A program made the translations under genes and the position numbers. Positions 50,318-61,139 of a stretch of DNA of 64,000 bases are shown in pieces. Numbering within the stretch: the stretch's first letter is position 1; each line of letters starts with the position of its first letter. The notes beneath the pieces were generated by a model that worked only from the letters and a program-made list of their open reading frames with translations, was not told the origin of the DNA and did not search any database. Origin of the DNA: Anoplopoma fimbria (lineage: Eukaryota > Chordata > Actinopteri > Perciformes > Anoplopomatidae); assembly GCF_027596085.1 (NCBI RefSeq), contig NC_072472.1, positions 18,728,680 to 18,792,679 on the forward strand. Reading direction: 5' to 3'.

Positions 50318-50323
50318 AATAAA
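50318..50323 (+). terminator. tmem88: tmem88 poly(A) signal
   Basis: AATAAA lies 213 nt after the stop, followed by a GT-containing stretch, giving a short 3' UTR of about 230 nt. Confidence 0.75.
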
Positions 50324-50585
50324 GTGTCACTTGACCTGCTGCTTTATGTTTTACACAGACACCTGTAAACTGAAACAAAATGGACTGTGAACTTCATTTC
50401 AGAAAAGAAGATAAAGTTTAAAGAAGTATAAAGTACACTGAAAAGGGGAAAGAGATAAACAACATTTGTGACCCATACAATTAATTATCATAGTATGCCT
50501 TTAAAATGTAATTTGAAAAGCAGAAAAAAAGCCATAGTATAGTATATCATAAAAAAGTTGGGGTAATATATATCCCTTAATTGAC

Positions 50586-50725
50586 CATAAGTGGGAATGT
50601 GAGCGTGAATGTGTGTCAGCCCTGTGAGAACCTGGTGAACTGCCTTTGCGTTATGTCAGCTGTCCCTCTGCGACCCTGTTTACATTTTTATGGATAATGG
50701 ATGGATGGATGGCTGGATGGATAGT
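50586..50725 (+). mobile_element. Degenerate dispersed teleost repeat (GCGACCCTG...GGATGGATGG tail)
   Basis: The segment has GTGAGCGTGAATGTGTGTCA, CAGCTGTCCCTCTGCGACCC and a tail of GATGGATGG units. This is a decayed form of a common fish repeat whose 3' end reads GCGACCC, then GGATAAGCGG and a short GATG tail. The reverse-oriented end of the same family occurs at 60973. Confidence 0.55.
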
Positions 50726-52958
50726 AAAATACGTCATGAAAAACAAAAAAAATCATTGTATACTTAGAATTGTGGTAATTTCAAGTTCATAGTACAGTAA
50801 TGTATGCCATAAAGAGTAAATTAAATTCATTTTTATTTGTATAGCCCAGTAATGGTATAGCATTCCATGTAAAGTCATGGCATAGTATGATGAAAAAATG
50901 TCATTAAAAGGTTATGATATAATATGTCATGAAAATCTCTTCAAAAAAATCATAGTTTAGTATCTCATAATAAATCTCATGAAATGGCATGAAAGAGGTA
51001 ATAGTACGAATACTATGTTATACAAATGTAAAAAGTATAGTATGAAATAAAATATCACAAAATAGTGTTTCATTAAAAGTGTTAAAGTATATTTTGCCAT
51101 AAAAAATCATAGATAGTAATAACTTTCATAGAAAAAGGTCATGAAAATTATTAAATAGTATGTCAAAAAAGCCATAGTATAGTATATCTCTAGTTTTTTT
51201 TGTTAATAAGAAGTTATAATATAGTATGCCAAAATGTCTTATATAAAAATAAAAATATACATATTTATGCAGCAAATAGTCATGGCATACTTTTATAAAA
51301 GTCATAAAATAGACATCGTTTAGTATGTTGAAAACAAGTAATCCTATGTTGTTATGAAAAGTTCATAAAATATCCATATGATGGAACATCATAAAAATGT
51401 CATACATCAGTCCTAGTATAAAAGGTGATAAAATGTCATAAACATGTCATTGTATAGTTTGCAGTTAAATAAAAAAAACAGTCACAGTATAGTATGTCAT
51501 GAAAATGTAATAAAAAATTATAGTACACTATGTCATCAAAAAGTCATAAAAAGTATATTGTATTTAATACAAAATTGATTAGGTTATAGTATAGTTTGTC
51601 ATTAAAAAGTAGTAGCATAGTACAAAAATTTCAGTTAAAAGAAATTCAATAGTATGTTGTATAATTGTCATGAAAGTCATGAAAACTAAAAGTAAAGTTT
51701 CTCATTAAAATCTTGTTGAAAAATTTAAAAAAGGTAAGCATATAGCATGATCTGAAAATGTTAATACAAAATAGTATACCATGTTGAAAAAATTCATAAT
51801 CAAGTCATAGTATAGTATGTTGAAAAATAAAGCATAGTATAGTATGTCAAAAAAGTAATAGTATAGTATCCCAAACAAGTCATAGTAGAGTATGTAAAGA
51901 AAGATCATGAAAAAGTCATAGGATAGTTTGTTGAAAAAAGTCATGAAAAAGTCATAGTATAGTATGTTGAAAAATAAAGCATAGTATATATAGTATGTCA
52001 AAAAAGTCATAATATAGTATCCCAAACAAGTCATAGTAGAGTATGTAAAGAAAAGTGCTAAAAAAGTCATAGCATAGTATGTCAAAAAAGGTCATAGTAT
52101 AATATGTCTAAAAAAAGGCATAGTATAGTATTTCGAAAAAAGTCATAAAAAGTCATAGTATAGTATGTCATAGTATAGTATGTCGAAAAAGTAAAAAAAG
52201 TCATAGTATAGTATGTTGAAAAAACTCATAATAAAGTCATAGTATAGTATGTTGAAAAATAAAGCATAGTATAGTATGTCAAAAAAGTAAAAAAAGGCAT
52301 AGTATAGTATGTCTAAAAAAAGTCATGAAAAAGTCATAGTATAGTATGTCAAAAAAGTAAAAAAAAAAAGGCATAGTATAGTATGTCTAAAAAAAGTCAT
52401 GAAAAAGGCACAGTATATAAGTCAAAAAACTATAAAAAGTCATCGTATAGTTTGTTTAAAAAACTAGTATAGTATGTAAAAAAGTCATAATAAAGTCATA
52501 CCATAGTCAGTCGAAAAAAGGATTAAAACATTCATTGTATAGTATGTCGGAATAAGTCACAGTATAATTTGTCAAAAAAAGCCATGAAAAAAAGTAATAG
52601 TTAAGTTTGTCAAAAAGTCATAGTATAGTTTGTCGTCAAAGTAATAAAAAAGTCATAGTAAAGTATTTGTAAAAAAGTAATAACACGGTATGTTGAAATA
52701 AATCACAATAAAGTGATGAATGTCGTAATAAAAGGTCAAAGTTTAGTATATCGGAAAAGGTCAAGAATTCATAGTATAGTATGTTGAAAAGACATAGTTT
52801 AGTATGTATAAAAAAGTAATAGTATAGTACGTCGAAAAATGTCATAAAAAGTAAAAGAATAGTGTCTAGAAATAAATCATAAAAAGGCATAATATAGTAT
52901 ATCGAAAAAAAATTATAGTAAACTATGTCAAATAAATTCCTTACTAAATCATAGATTA
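50725..52958 (+). repeat. Minisatellite array, main block (AGTCATAGTATAGTATGTC unit)
   Basis: The core AGTCATAGTATAGTATGTC followed by GAAAAA recurs dozens of times with a spacing of about 27-35 bp. It is most regular from about 51780 to 52440. Units differ by A-run length and by AGTCATAAAA insertions. Long minus-strand frames here (Tyr/Phe/Leu-rich) are translations of the repeat, not genes. Confidence 0.92.
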
Positions 52959-52959
52959 T

Positions 52960-53582
52960 TGTTACAGCCCGGCTCAAAGGCAGCAACATTAACGGGAGAC
53001 AATACAGTACATTTCTTTCAAGAATAACTTTAACTAAACAAAACAAACATGGAGAGTAATTAATCCGTAATGTCAGCATGTGTGGATGCGTGGAAAAGTG
53101 TGGAGCAAACAAAACTAAGCAGCAGCCATGTCAGCCAAGGAATAAAGCGTCCATGTTCAGGTTGTAAGTGTTTATAGCTTGAACCACACAGGCTCAGCTG
53201 TGACTCAACAGCTGATCAGCATCCTGAAGAACAGAGAAAATCCAGCGAACAGGACATAGACCCCGAGTGGAAAGGAGGGGTCGTAACAGCCACCTCAATG
53301 AAACCGGTGTTCCTACAAGGACATTAACTATTAACTCAATTAAACAAACATGGAGAGTCAGTAATCAGTAATGTCATAATGTGTGGATGTGTGGAGATGT
53401 GTGGAGCAAACAAAGCAAAAGAGCAGCCTTGTCAGCCAAGGAAGACGGATTCCAGGTTAAGGTGGTAAGTCTTTATAGCTTGGACCACCCCAGGCTATGG
53501 TAGGGCTCATCAGCTGATCAACATCCTGAAAAACAGAGAACGGACAGCAAACAAGACACAGTGGAAAGGAGGGGTCCTAATA
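52960..53582 (+). mobile_element. Head-to-tail dimer of a ~300-bp element inside the minisatellite
   Basis: Unit 1 (52960-53288) begins TGTTACAGCCC and ends GGGGTCGTAACA, so its ends are inverted (TGTTAC/GTAACA). Unit 2 starts at about 53284 and ends GGGGTCCTAATAATA at 53582. Both share ACAAACATGGAGAGT, TGTGGAGCAAACAAA, TGTCAGCCAAGGAA, CAGCTGATCA and GTGGAAAGGAGGGGTC. No coding capacity is seen. It could be a non-autonomous DNA element or a solo-LTR-like element. The satellite resumes right after it. Confidence 0.7.
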
Positions 53583-54050
53583 ATAATATGTCGGAAATAT
53601 TCATATTATAGAATGTTTGAAAATAAAAGTCATGGTATAATAGGTTTGAAAATAATAAATAAGTAATGTAATGTAATGTATGTTGTAAAAAGCCATTAAA
53701 AAAGTAATATTATAATATGTCAAAAAATAAATAAAAAAACAATCATAGTCGAAAAAAGTCATAGTATAGTATGTCGAAAAAATGTATAATAAGGTATGTT
53801 GAAAAATCATAACAAATTCTTAGTATAGTATTTTGGAAAAAGTCATAATATGGTCTGTCGAAAAAAGTCATAACTAAGGCATAGTATAGTATGTCGAAAA
53901 AAGTAATAAAAAGTCATAGTATAGTATGTTGAAAAAAGTCATAAAAATGTAATAGTAAAGTATCCCAAAAAGTTATAAAAAAGTAGTATAAGTCAAAAAA
54001 AAAAAAAGTCATAGTATAGTATGTCGAAAGAAGTCTTGACACATTGATGG
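53583..54050 (+). repeat. Minisatellite array, right block
   Basis: The same AGTCATAGTATAGTATGTC GAAAA-type unit resumes after the element dimer and runs to about 54045. Units are interrupted by A-runs. The orientation is the same as in the main block. Confidence 0.9.
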
Positions 54051-54244
54051 TAGACTACATGACTAATCGTCAACTCATGTCAAAGGTTTTTAAATCTAGA
54101 CCTGATTTGGAAAAAAAATTGTAGGATGAGAAATAGCTTAGTGAAAAAAAGTGCTATTACTCCTTAAATCCACTAGGTGGAAACAGAGATACAGTTAGAG
54201 AGAGCTAGAGATGCAAAGTTATGAATAAGTATGCAGCCAAACCA

Positions 54245-54463
54245 TTTGAAAGAGATATAAAACCTTTATTCATATATAAATTACAAACATTAGGTTGGCA
54301 GGTGTTTGAATAAAATTATTTGTATTCCTTTAAAATGGTGGACCAAACTGAAGTTATTTTTTACTGTAATTTCGTGCATTACTAGATCTCTATTTCACAT
54401 TGTAATGTCTGGATTTGTGTGTTTGATATGTCATCTGAATTTCCTCGCCTTTACAGAGTGAGG
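54245..54463 (-). terminator. pcolce: pcolce 3' UTR with poly(A) signal
   Basis: On the minus strand AATAAA lies at 54265-54270, about 195 nt after the stop codon. This gives a short 3' UTR that ends just before the minisatellite. Confidence 0.6.
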
Positions 54464-54594
54464 TTAACAGGGTTGGTTGTTGATATTCATTAATAATCTG
54501 TCATGTGGGGCTTTGTATGGAGCTGTGAATGCACCAGGTTCCAGGGTACCACGTCCGTCTTCATCCACTTGACCCATGATAATGTAATTGGCAC
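54464..54594 (-). CDS. pcolce: pcolce exon 9 (NTR end, stop)
   Basis: After TTTCCTATAG the exon encodes [18 protein letters not shown], then a segment ending [10 protein letters not shown] and TAA. The terminal Cys matches the last NTR-domain cysteine of PCOLCE2. Confidence 0.92.
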
Positions 54595-57500
54595 CTATAG
54601 GAAAGGAAAAGGGAGCAGAAAGAGTTATAAGTATATATATATTTTTGAGTAAATGGAGAAGCTAATAATCTGTGGTGTATGTGTATGTAGATCCAAGATA
54701 CCTCTGCGGAGCAACGGGCACTTCTTGCACTGTGACACCAGTTTAACAGACATGGTCTCTCCGACTTGCGAAATTGTTAGTTGACCTGCTTTGTAGGCCT
54801 TAATCAGAGAGACGCTAATGTGAAGAGTACCTCGAGGCCCGGGGGTAAGAGAGGTCACCTTCCCAGTTATCACTGCAAAAAGGAGAGCTCAGTGAGAACA
54901 CAGCATCTGATTTGTTACTTGTTGCATCATGTGAATGGTAAGAAACTTACCAAATTCACTGGCACAGAAACTGATTTTGATGGTTCCATCTCTTTTACAG
55001 GCTTTGGCACACAGGGGATTTTGAGGGACTAAAAACCCAAAGAATGACAAAAAAATTAGCATTAGACAAACATCCGCACATTGAAACACAAGCGTAGCGT
55101 ACACATAACTTCACCCACCGGGCCTCTTTCCAATTGGCCTTGTGACGGGAACCCTCTTGTCCTGGCTTGTTGCGCCCTGTCCACGGCCTCTTGTGGGTTT
55201 GACTGGTTTGGGTCTCCTGGTGGGCTCAGGTGGCACATATTTGGCGGTTTGGACTGGTTGTTGTATGGTGGTGGCAGGTACTTTAGGCGCGGCTGGTTTG
55301 ACTGCAGGTTTTTGGGGAATGGACCTCGTACCGGCTCCTGAGTTGAATGCTGTTATCTGAGAACCACTTGGGACACTGGTATAGTGGGCGAGGAATCCAT
55401 CGGATGTCACACTAGAGTCGGACACAAACTGGACTAGTAGCACGTTGCCACTGGTAATAATGGGCCTGGACAGGAAACAGGTAAAATATGAGGTGGAAGT
55501 TAAGAGTGTTGGATTGTAAATAATTCAAAAAGCCAACTGGCACGTTTAGGGCTTTCTGTTACTTACTGTGGGGCCTGATCGCCACAGTATCTTCCAATCA
55601 GCCGTGAATCATCTTTCTCTCCACCGTTAAAGAATGCCACATAGTCAAACCGACAATAGGTGTCAGCCTCCAAGAAAAACTTGTCAAACTTCACCTGGAT
55701 TACCTGGTACCCAAACACAAACAGAAATATAACTTTGGATGATCACTTTAATTGTTGTTTTCCATGCTGGGAGTGAGTGTGCTGCCGACCATATCAGGCT
55801 CCACAGTGATGAGCCAGGAGCAGCTGGTTGCTGCAGGGTATTTCTTGTCAGGCCAGTTGGGCGTCTTGATCTCACCCTGGGCTTTTGTTATCTTCCCCCC
55901 ACAGAACTGTTGATCTGAAACAAGGCAGGCACACTCCATGAGAATAATGAGAAAAGATAACAGATTTTCTTCAGTAACTTTTTCTCGATAACATTCTGAC
56001 TTTTAGAGTTGGAATTGTTTATCAATCACGCTTGTTTGGAAGTCGAAGACTTTGCACAATTAAGAGCTGGTGTTCTTAATATAGTAAGCTACTCATGTAG
56101 GATGGACATATTTATATGTGTGATATAACATCTATAAATAAATAACATTGTGACAACATACCATCGACGTACGGTTTGGCTCCACTGAAATAGGCCACAA
56201 ACCCTCTGCCCTGCGTCTCTGCATCAGACCCCATCTCCAGCATCATGGTGTTTGTGGTAGAAATAAGAGCACCAGGCCGGAAAGTTCCACAAAAGCGGCC
56301 TAGCTTTTGCACCAAGTTGGAATGGCCATTGTAAACATCCAGATAGTCATAGCGGCATTGTGAGTCAGCCTCCAGGTCAAAAATGCGGAAAGTGAGCATG
56401 ACCACGGTTCCCTCTGGGACCTGGAAACCAGATAGATTGTGAATGAGTCAGACACTGAGACACTGTGTGAAGAAGGAGTCAGTATTTAGTAAAGTAACAG
56501 GGTAAGTGACTCACAGTGATACGCCAGGTACATTTGCTGTTGGGTTTGTAGAAGCTTGGGAACCCCTCACTGCCAACAAAGCCTGAGTCTGTGACCAGGT
56601 CACCTCCACAGTGGAACACAGGCCTGTGAAGAAGGATACAGGAAGACAGTGGGGGAGAGAATATAATGGACAGTAATCACGAAATTGTAGGTCTATGAGA
56701 CAATAGAATTGCATTAATACAAGCCCAGTGACTCACTCAACTCTCACAGATACAAGTATTTTGATTGGTTTCCCTCAGGGACTACTCCAGGCCACTGAGC
56801 CATTGTAGACCTAATGAGTGTCATGTCAGTAAATAACAATTTTATCAGATCAAGTTATTAGCCTCGACAGGGTGTACATTTGGCCACATTTATTGTTGCA
56901 TTTAACTTTCATAATTTAAGACTGTAATTAGATGGCCTAAGTTCAAGAAAGTAAAAACAAAAGAATAGAATAATAGTCAAACCACCATCAAGTTATGTCT
57001 GCGTCAATGCTTCAGCTCTCTATAAGAATATGTTCAGATGAAGATGATTTATTAACACAGGCTCTTGTTAACTCATAGCCACAATCTCACATTTGATATA
57101 GATCAGCTCTAAAATATATGTGAGAAGAAATCTGCATAATGTTTTTATATTTTCTTTGCCAACATTTGATAATTTCACATCCAACAGCCATATTAAGCAC
57201 TGCGGAATATAGTTAGCTCTGGCATTTCTGAACTGTCTCTAACTGGCCAAATTCGTTATTGTTAGAGAGATAGGGGACATGTGAGTAATTGAAAGGTGGG
57301 AGACTATTCCAATATTGTGTTACTTTATGTTATTAATTCTGTTGCTTTCCATACACTCAAAGAGCTCACTGGATGGCAAAACTAATTTCACAGAAGGGGA
57401 ATTTTCAGGCTGTTGCCAGCTGGGAAACATAAGACCCATTTTCATACGTTATTATTTAGTTGTTGTTTTTAGGCTTTTTACTGTTTGGGGTGTGGAGACT

Positions 57501-58083
57501 TTTTTGTTGGCTCAACTGAGAAAATGATGTTGCTTATATTATTCACGAAATTTCACAAGAAGGGAGCAAGTTAGAAAAACATTTTTGAGCCAACCCCCTT
57601 CTGAAGAAGTAAACATATACTAAGAAGCAATTGAAAAAAACACAAACTACAATCTTAGACAGCAGAACCCCAGAAAAGTCAGACGCCTGCTGATTAAAGC
57701 CAAGATGTCCAGAGCCAGAGCCAAGTTGTTCTGATTCGACCCCATAGGCAGAATCAAAAGCATTAACATCTGTGTTGGCTCAGCCACTGCAGACTCATGT
57801 CTCACATCATGAGCCAAAAAACCAACGGGACAACTCTGTGCCCAATCAAACAGTGAACTGGAAAGAATTTGCTTACAGCGAAGGGAAAGAATTCTGAGTA
57901 TTTTTAATCCTCAAGTTCTTGTGAACTCGATTAGTTGATTTCACCTAAAAAAATCCAAAAAGCCACATAAATGAAGATTAGAATTTATTTCTACCTGGTG
58001 TTGTTGGTCTCCTGAGCCTTCGTCCATCCTAAATTCAGAGACAGGAACAAGGAGAGAACCCAGATGCAGTCCACATGCGTCAT
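54464..58083 (-). CDS. pcolce: Procollagen C-endopeptidase enhancer (CUB-CUB-NTR), nine coding exons
   Basis: PCPE is a secreted glycoprotein that binds the fibrillar procollagen C-propeptide and speeds its removal by BMP-1/tolloid proteases. Nine minus-strand exons in consistent phase give 1446 nt, 481 residues. There is a signal peptide (1 to about 24), CUB1 (about 35-148), CUB2 (about 157-272), a Pro/Lys/Arg-rich linker (about 275-357) and an NTR domain (about 360-481). Family marks are [20 protein letters not shown], the calcium-site stretches [18 protein letters not shown] and [50 protein letters not shown], and the NTR stretch [16 protein letters not shown]. Features are mixed: KAQG and GRGF resemble PCOLCE, while the NTR end resembles PCOLCE2. 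The linker is longer than in human. Family call is firm; the paralogue (pcolcea/b or pcolce2) is not. Confidence 0.93.
54702..54872 (-). CDS. pcolce: pcolce exon 8 (NTR middle)
   Basis: The 171-nt exon follows CTTTTTGCAG and encodes [20 protein letters not shown] through [12 protein letters not shown] to KCPLLRRG, ending with donor GTATCT. The CxxC of CKKCP is characteristic of this NTR domain. Confidence 0.93.
54951..55028 (-). CDS. pcolce: pcolce exon 7 (NTR start)
   Basis: The 78-nt exon follows GGTTTTTAG and encodes [20 protein letters not shown] and CASEF. It matches human QKCRRTGTLEGNYCSSDF in cysteine spacing. Confidence 0.92.
55119..55465 (-). CDS. pcolce: pcolce exon 6 (CUB2 end and linker)
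   Basis: The 347-nt exon begins after CCTGTCCAG with [20 protein letters not shown], closing CUB2, and then encodes the Pro/Lys/Arg-rich linker with [15 protein letters not shown] and [13 protein letters not shown]. The donor is G|gtgggt. Confidence 0.92.
55567..55703 (-). CDS. pcolce: pcolce exon 5 (CUB2 second part)
   Basis: The 137-nt exon follows GGGTACCAG and encodes [20 protein letters not shown] through [20 protein letters not shown] to GDQAPQ, with donor GTAAGT. The Asp and Tyr residues of the CUB calcium site are present. Confidence 0.93.
55790..55914 (-). CDS. pcolce: pcolce exon 4 (CUB2 first part)
   Basis: The 125-nt exon follows CTTGTTTCAG and encodes [20 protein letters not shown] through [15 protein letters not shown] to TVEPDM, followed by GTCGGC. 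Confidence 0.93.
56162..56420 (-). CDS. pcolce: pcolce exon 3 (CUB1 main part)
   Basis: The 259-nt exon follows TGGTTTCCAG and encodes [20 protein letters not shown] through the [11 protein letters not shown] and [14 protein letters not shown] motifs to [16 protein letters not shown]. The Met at 56405 is internal, not a start. Confidence 0.93.
56515..56623 (-). CDS. pcolce: pcolce exon 2 (CUB1 start)
   Basis: The 109-nt exon follows CTTCTTCACAG and encodes [20 protein letters not shown], then [16 protein letters not shown], with donor GTGAGT. Confidence 0.93.
56624..57994 (-). other. pcolce: pcolce intron 1
   Basis: This is the longest pcolce intron (1371 bp), with donor GTAGAA and acceptor CTTCTTCACAG. 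It is AT-rich with no further exon recognised. Confidence 0.9.
57995..58083 (-). CDS. pcolce: pcolce exon 1 (signal peptide)
   Basis: The ATG at 58083 begins [20 protein letters not shown], a hydrophobic secretion signal, then TKAQETNNT. The exon ends in phase 2 and completes an Arg codon with exon 2 (Arg-Pro-Val-Phe), as in human PCOLCE. NNT is a possible N-glycosylation sequon. Confidence 0.9.
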
Positions 58084-58345
58084 GATACAGCATGAACATA
58101 CAGCAAAGCAAACTGTTGCAGAAAAGGGACCTAACAGGAGGTGAAAAATGGGGGAGGCCGCTCGCTCAGGATGGGCGGAGAGAGTGAGTGAATGAATGAG
58201 TGGGGAGGGATCGGAGGGGGGAGAAAGTTCGAGAATGGATGAAGAGACGGACAGAGATGCTGAAAGGACAGCGGCGATGAGGGGGGATGACGTGAGTGGG
58301 AAGGGAGGGAGGTGAAGGCTCTAATTAGAGCCAGATGTTTCACCA
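58084..58345 (-). promoter_or_regulatory. pcolce: pcolce upstream GA/CT-rich region
   Basis: Immediately upstream of the pcolce ATG the + strand is strongly purine-rich (GGGAGGGA, GAGTGAGTGAATGAATGAGT). On the gene's strand this is a C/T-rich tract, which could act as a promoter-proximal element or form an unusual DNA structure. No TATA box was identified. Confidence 0.35.
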
Positions 58346-60972
58346 TAATAACCCTGGTTTCAATATAACGAAGGGGGCATCTAGGAAAGATGTGCAGAGG
58401 GAAGTAATGTCAGAAGTTGTGGCTGAGGCTTTGTGGACATCCAACTGTTTACAGCAGCAGATGTTTCTGGTTCTCTACATGGTTGAAACTTAAGTTAAAT
58501 ATGGTTAAGATGGCCGTTAAATCCATTAACGTCCATCCTGAGTGTCGGGCTGATTATTAAGGTGCACAGGTGGGTGCACAGCCTGAGGCTCTTGGGGATG
58601 GAGCACTCAACTAGTAGGGCCATAAATCTTCACATTCCACAACAACGTGTGAGACCTTCAATTTACGAAACTATTATTTTCTTGATAGAATGATTCACTT
58701 TAGCCATCTAGCTTAGACAAAAATACATACAGGATCCAAAAGGATATCCAAACGGATTTAGACAAAAAAAAGTATCATAAAACCAATGATCTCTTTCCTC
58801 TTACTGTATTTCCCTAAGCCCCAGGGTCTCCTTTGGCTCCAAAGCCTCTGAGCCAGAGAGCGGTTATATGCCCCCGCAATCCACCAAGGCAAGAATAACA
58901 CTCTGGACGGGGGAGTATTTTCTCACTGTTAAGATTCCTTGAAGAGCAAACCCTCTAACCTACATTACTGAGGCCTGTGGAGGGAATGGTGTTTCAGTAA
59001 TGCTAGGAAATCAGCCACTCTTACAAACTACAGGGCTGCAACACCTTGATCAAAGTCTGGAGCAGGCAGGATGGACAGCTCATAAAAACACAAAGCAGAG
59101 TTTGTACAGAGAGGTTGTGTCTCCACATGCATGTGGCAGCATATGACTTTAGAAATAGTTTTTTTACTTTGAGAATGAACAGATCATAGTGAGCTGGAGA
59201 ATTGAGCAGTCCTTGGTCCTGCTGTGTTGTGTTTGTGTTGACCCACAGTCATGATAAGAGGTAGCAGAAGCAGGAATGCAATGACGTTCACCGTCTGCTG
59301 GGGGGCGGACACCATCTGAGTGTGCACAACTGTGCAGCCACTGCCAATATGTGTGGGAGTAACAGTGACCTTTACACTTAGCAAGAATCCAAGCCAAGGG
59401 TTTAGGCTTCTGCAATAATTCCTGACGAACCCTTCGAGTTGGACATGCATTCCTTTAGTTGAGTCAAAGGGGGAATAGCAGTGGGGGAGAAGATGAGTAG
59501 TTGCGGGTTGGGGGTGGTGGGGGGCGATGGGTAAGGAGAGGAGGGGTTGAAGAAATCTGAGAAATAGAACAACAAACTTAAAACAACCCAACAGAGAGAC
59601 TGTTTAACTGAGTGAAAAGTTGTTTTAGCGTGCCACTCTGGAGTTAGGTCACGTCCATGAGCCAAAAGAAGACTGTATTATTACTCTCTTATTATGTCAT
59701 AGAAAATCTCTCTTCATAAAAACACTATACAATGTGACACTGCGCTTGAAAGGTGGAAAACAGAACAAAAACGAATGTGTGCAGTTGTGCGATTCCATTT
59801 GGGAAGGTGGCGGACTGAAACGGTTGATTTCTTAACAATCGTAGCCCCATCTGTTCTCTGTAATTGTGGTTCCTTTCAAATGTAGTCTTTGCAGTTTAAA
59901 AAAAGACCAGTCTTTCAATTATGCAGTGATGTGCACACCAAATGTCATGTGACCTCAGCAATAAATAGAAACACATGCACGGAGATAAAGATTTGATTAG
60001 AAAATATGTCCGTGGTGATAATCTGAGACATCCCTTAAGAGCATTACAGATGGAGTCAAGCACTAGAAAACTTCAAACTGTAAGTATGAAACATCAACAT
60101 TTGCCATTAGTTTCTGACTGAGTTGTCTCAGAGAACTCATGTACTAGGCTTCATTGTCGTTCCATGAGAAAGTGTGATATTATGTGCTCACTGTGCTGAC
60201 AATGTGCTAAAAAGATCATAGCACCTTATCTGGCATGAACAGGATGTTGCACTGAAGTGTGATCTTATAATAGGGACCCTGAAACGCGCTGTATGAATCT
60301 GTTTGTCTAATAACAGCTAAAATGAAGACTACAGTATCACACTTAAAGTTGTAAGCCTTCCTTCACTTTTCATGGAAAATTCTCAGGAGACACATCATCA
60401 TCATTTGCCAGTAAGTGCATGGATGGTAATGACAATAGCATAGCTAGGAAAGTAAAAACCCTTTCCCAGTGGAAACAGCAATAGGCACAAATATGCAGTG
60501 TATTTTAAAAATGAAAAGCATGGTGGAAATTTAGCACATACTCATGCATGACTTAACAGATCTAATAACAACTAAACTAAACTCTCAATTGGGGGGTATG
60601 TGTTGAAACAGAAAGTAATCATTAAGGCTTGGCTTTCCACACTGTGCAGCACTTTCTATTCCATTTTCATCTTTAGCACAGACCTACAGTGCTTAAAATG
60701 ATGGATTCTAAGGTACTATACTGGATAAATGACTTTCTAACACAATCATTTTATCCACAAATCCATAATGTTTAAATGTAGTGATATTTTGTGATGTAGA
60801 CGTTAGGTGATATATATTTACAGTGCATTAGCAGACATCTTTACCTCTACAGACATTTGTGAGGGGTGCACAATATGGACATGGTGACACCTGGTGGTGA
60901 AAACGTGAAACTACAGCTTGGGCGGCGGAGCTGCTGTGTCCAGTATTAATTCTCGTGGAGTTTCATTATTTA

Positions 60973-61022
60973 ACCATCCATCCATCTTCCATAACCGCTT
61001 ATCCAGTTAAGGGTCGCGGGGA
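60973..61022 (-). mobile_element. Fragment of dispersed teleost repeat (ATCCATCCATCTTCC...CGCTTATCC)
   Basis: CCATCCATCCATCTTCCATA is followed by ACCGCTTATCC and GGGTCGCGGGGA. This is the end of a very common fish repeat, in reverse orientation. Only about 50 bp remains. Confidence 0.6.
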
Positions 61023-61139
61023 TTATTTAACCAATAAACCCAATTCCCCTTCACAAATAGTTATTCCCACTAATAGCAATGTGATACAACCAGACCAAAC
61101 ACTAGCAACGTCAGCTCCATAGTGATGACAGCTCATTAG

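Noticed and set aside
51705..53112. Long minus-strand frames of 126 and 158 residues rich in Tyr, Phe and Leu
   Set aside because: They translate the TATAGTATGTC minisatellite and the inserted element. There is no start context, exon structure or protein family.
59184..59591. 135-residue minus-strand frame with a hydrophobic C-terminal part
   Set aside because: It has no recognisable family. It overlaps another frame of similar quality and a C/T-rich simple tract, and no splice partners or poly(A) signal were found.
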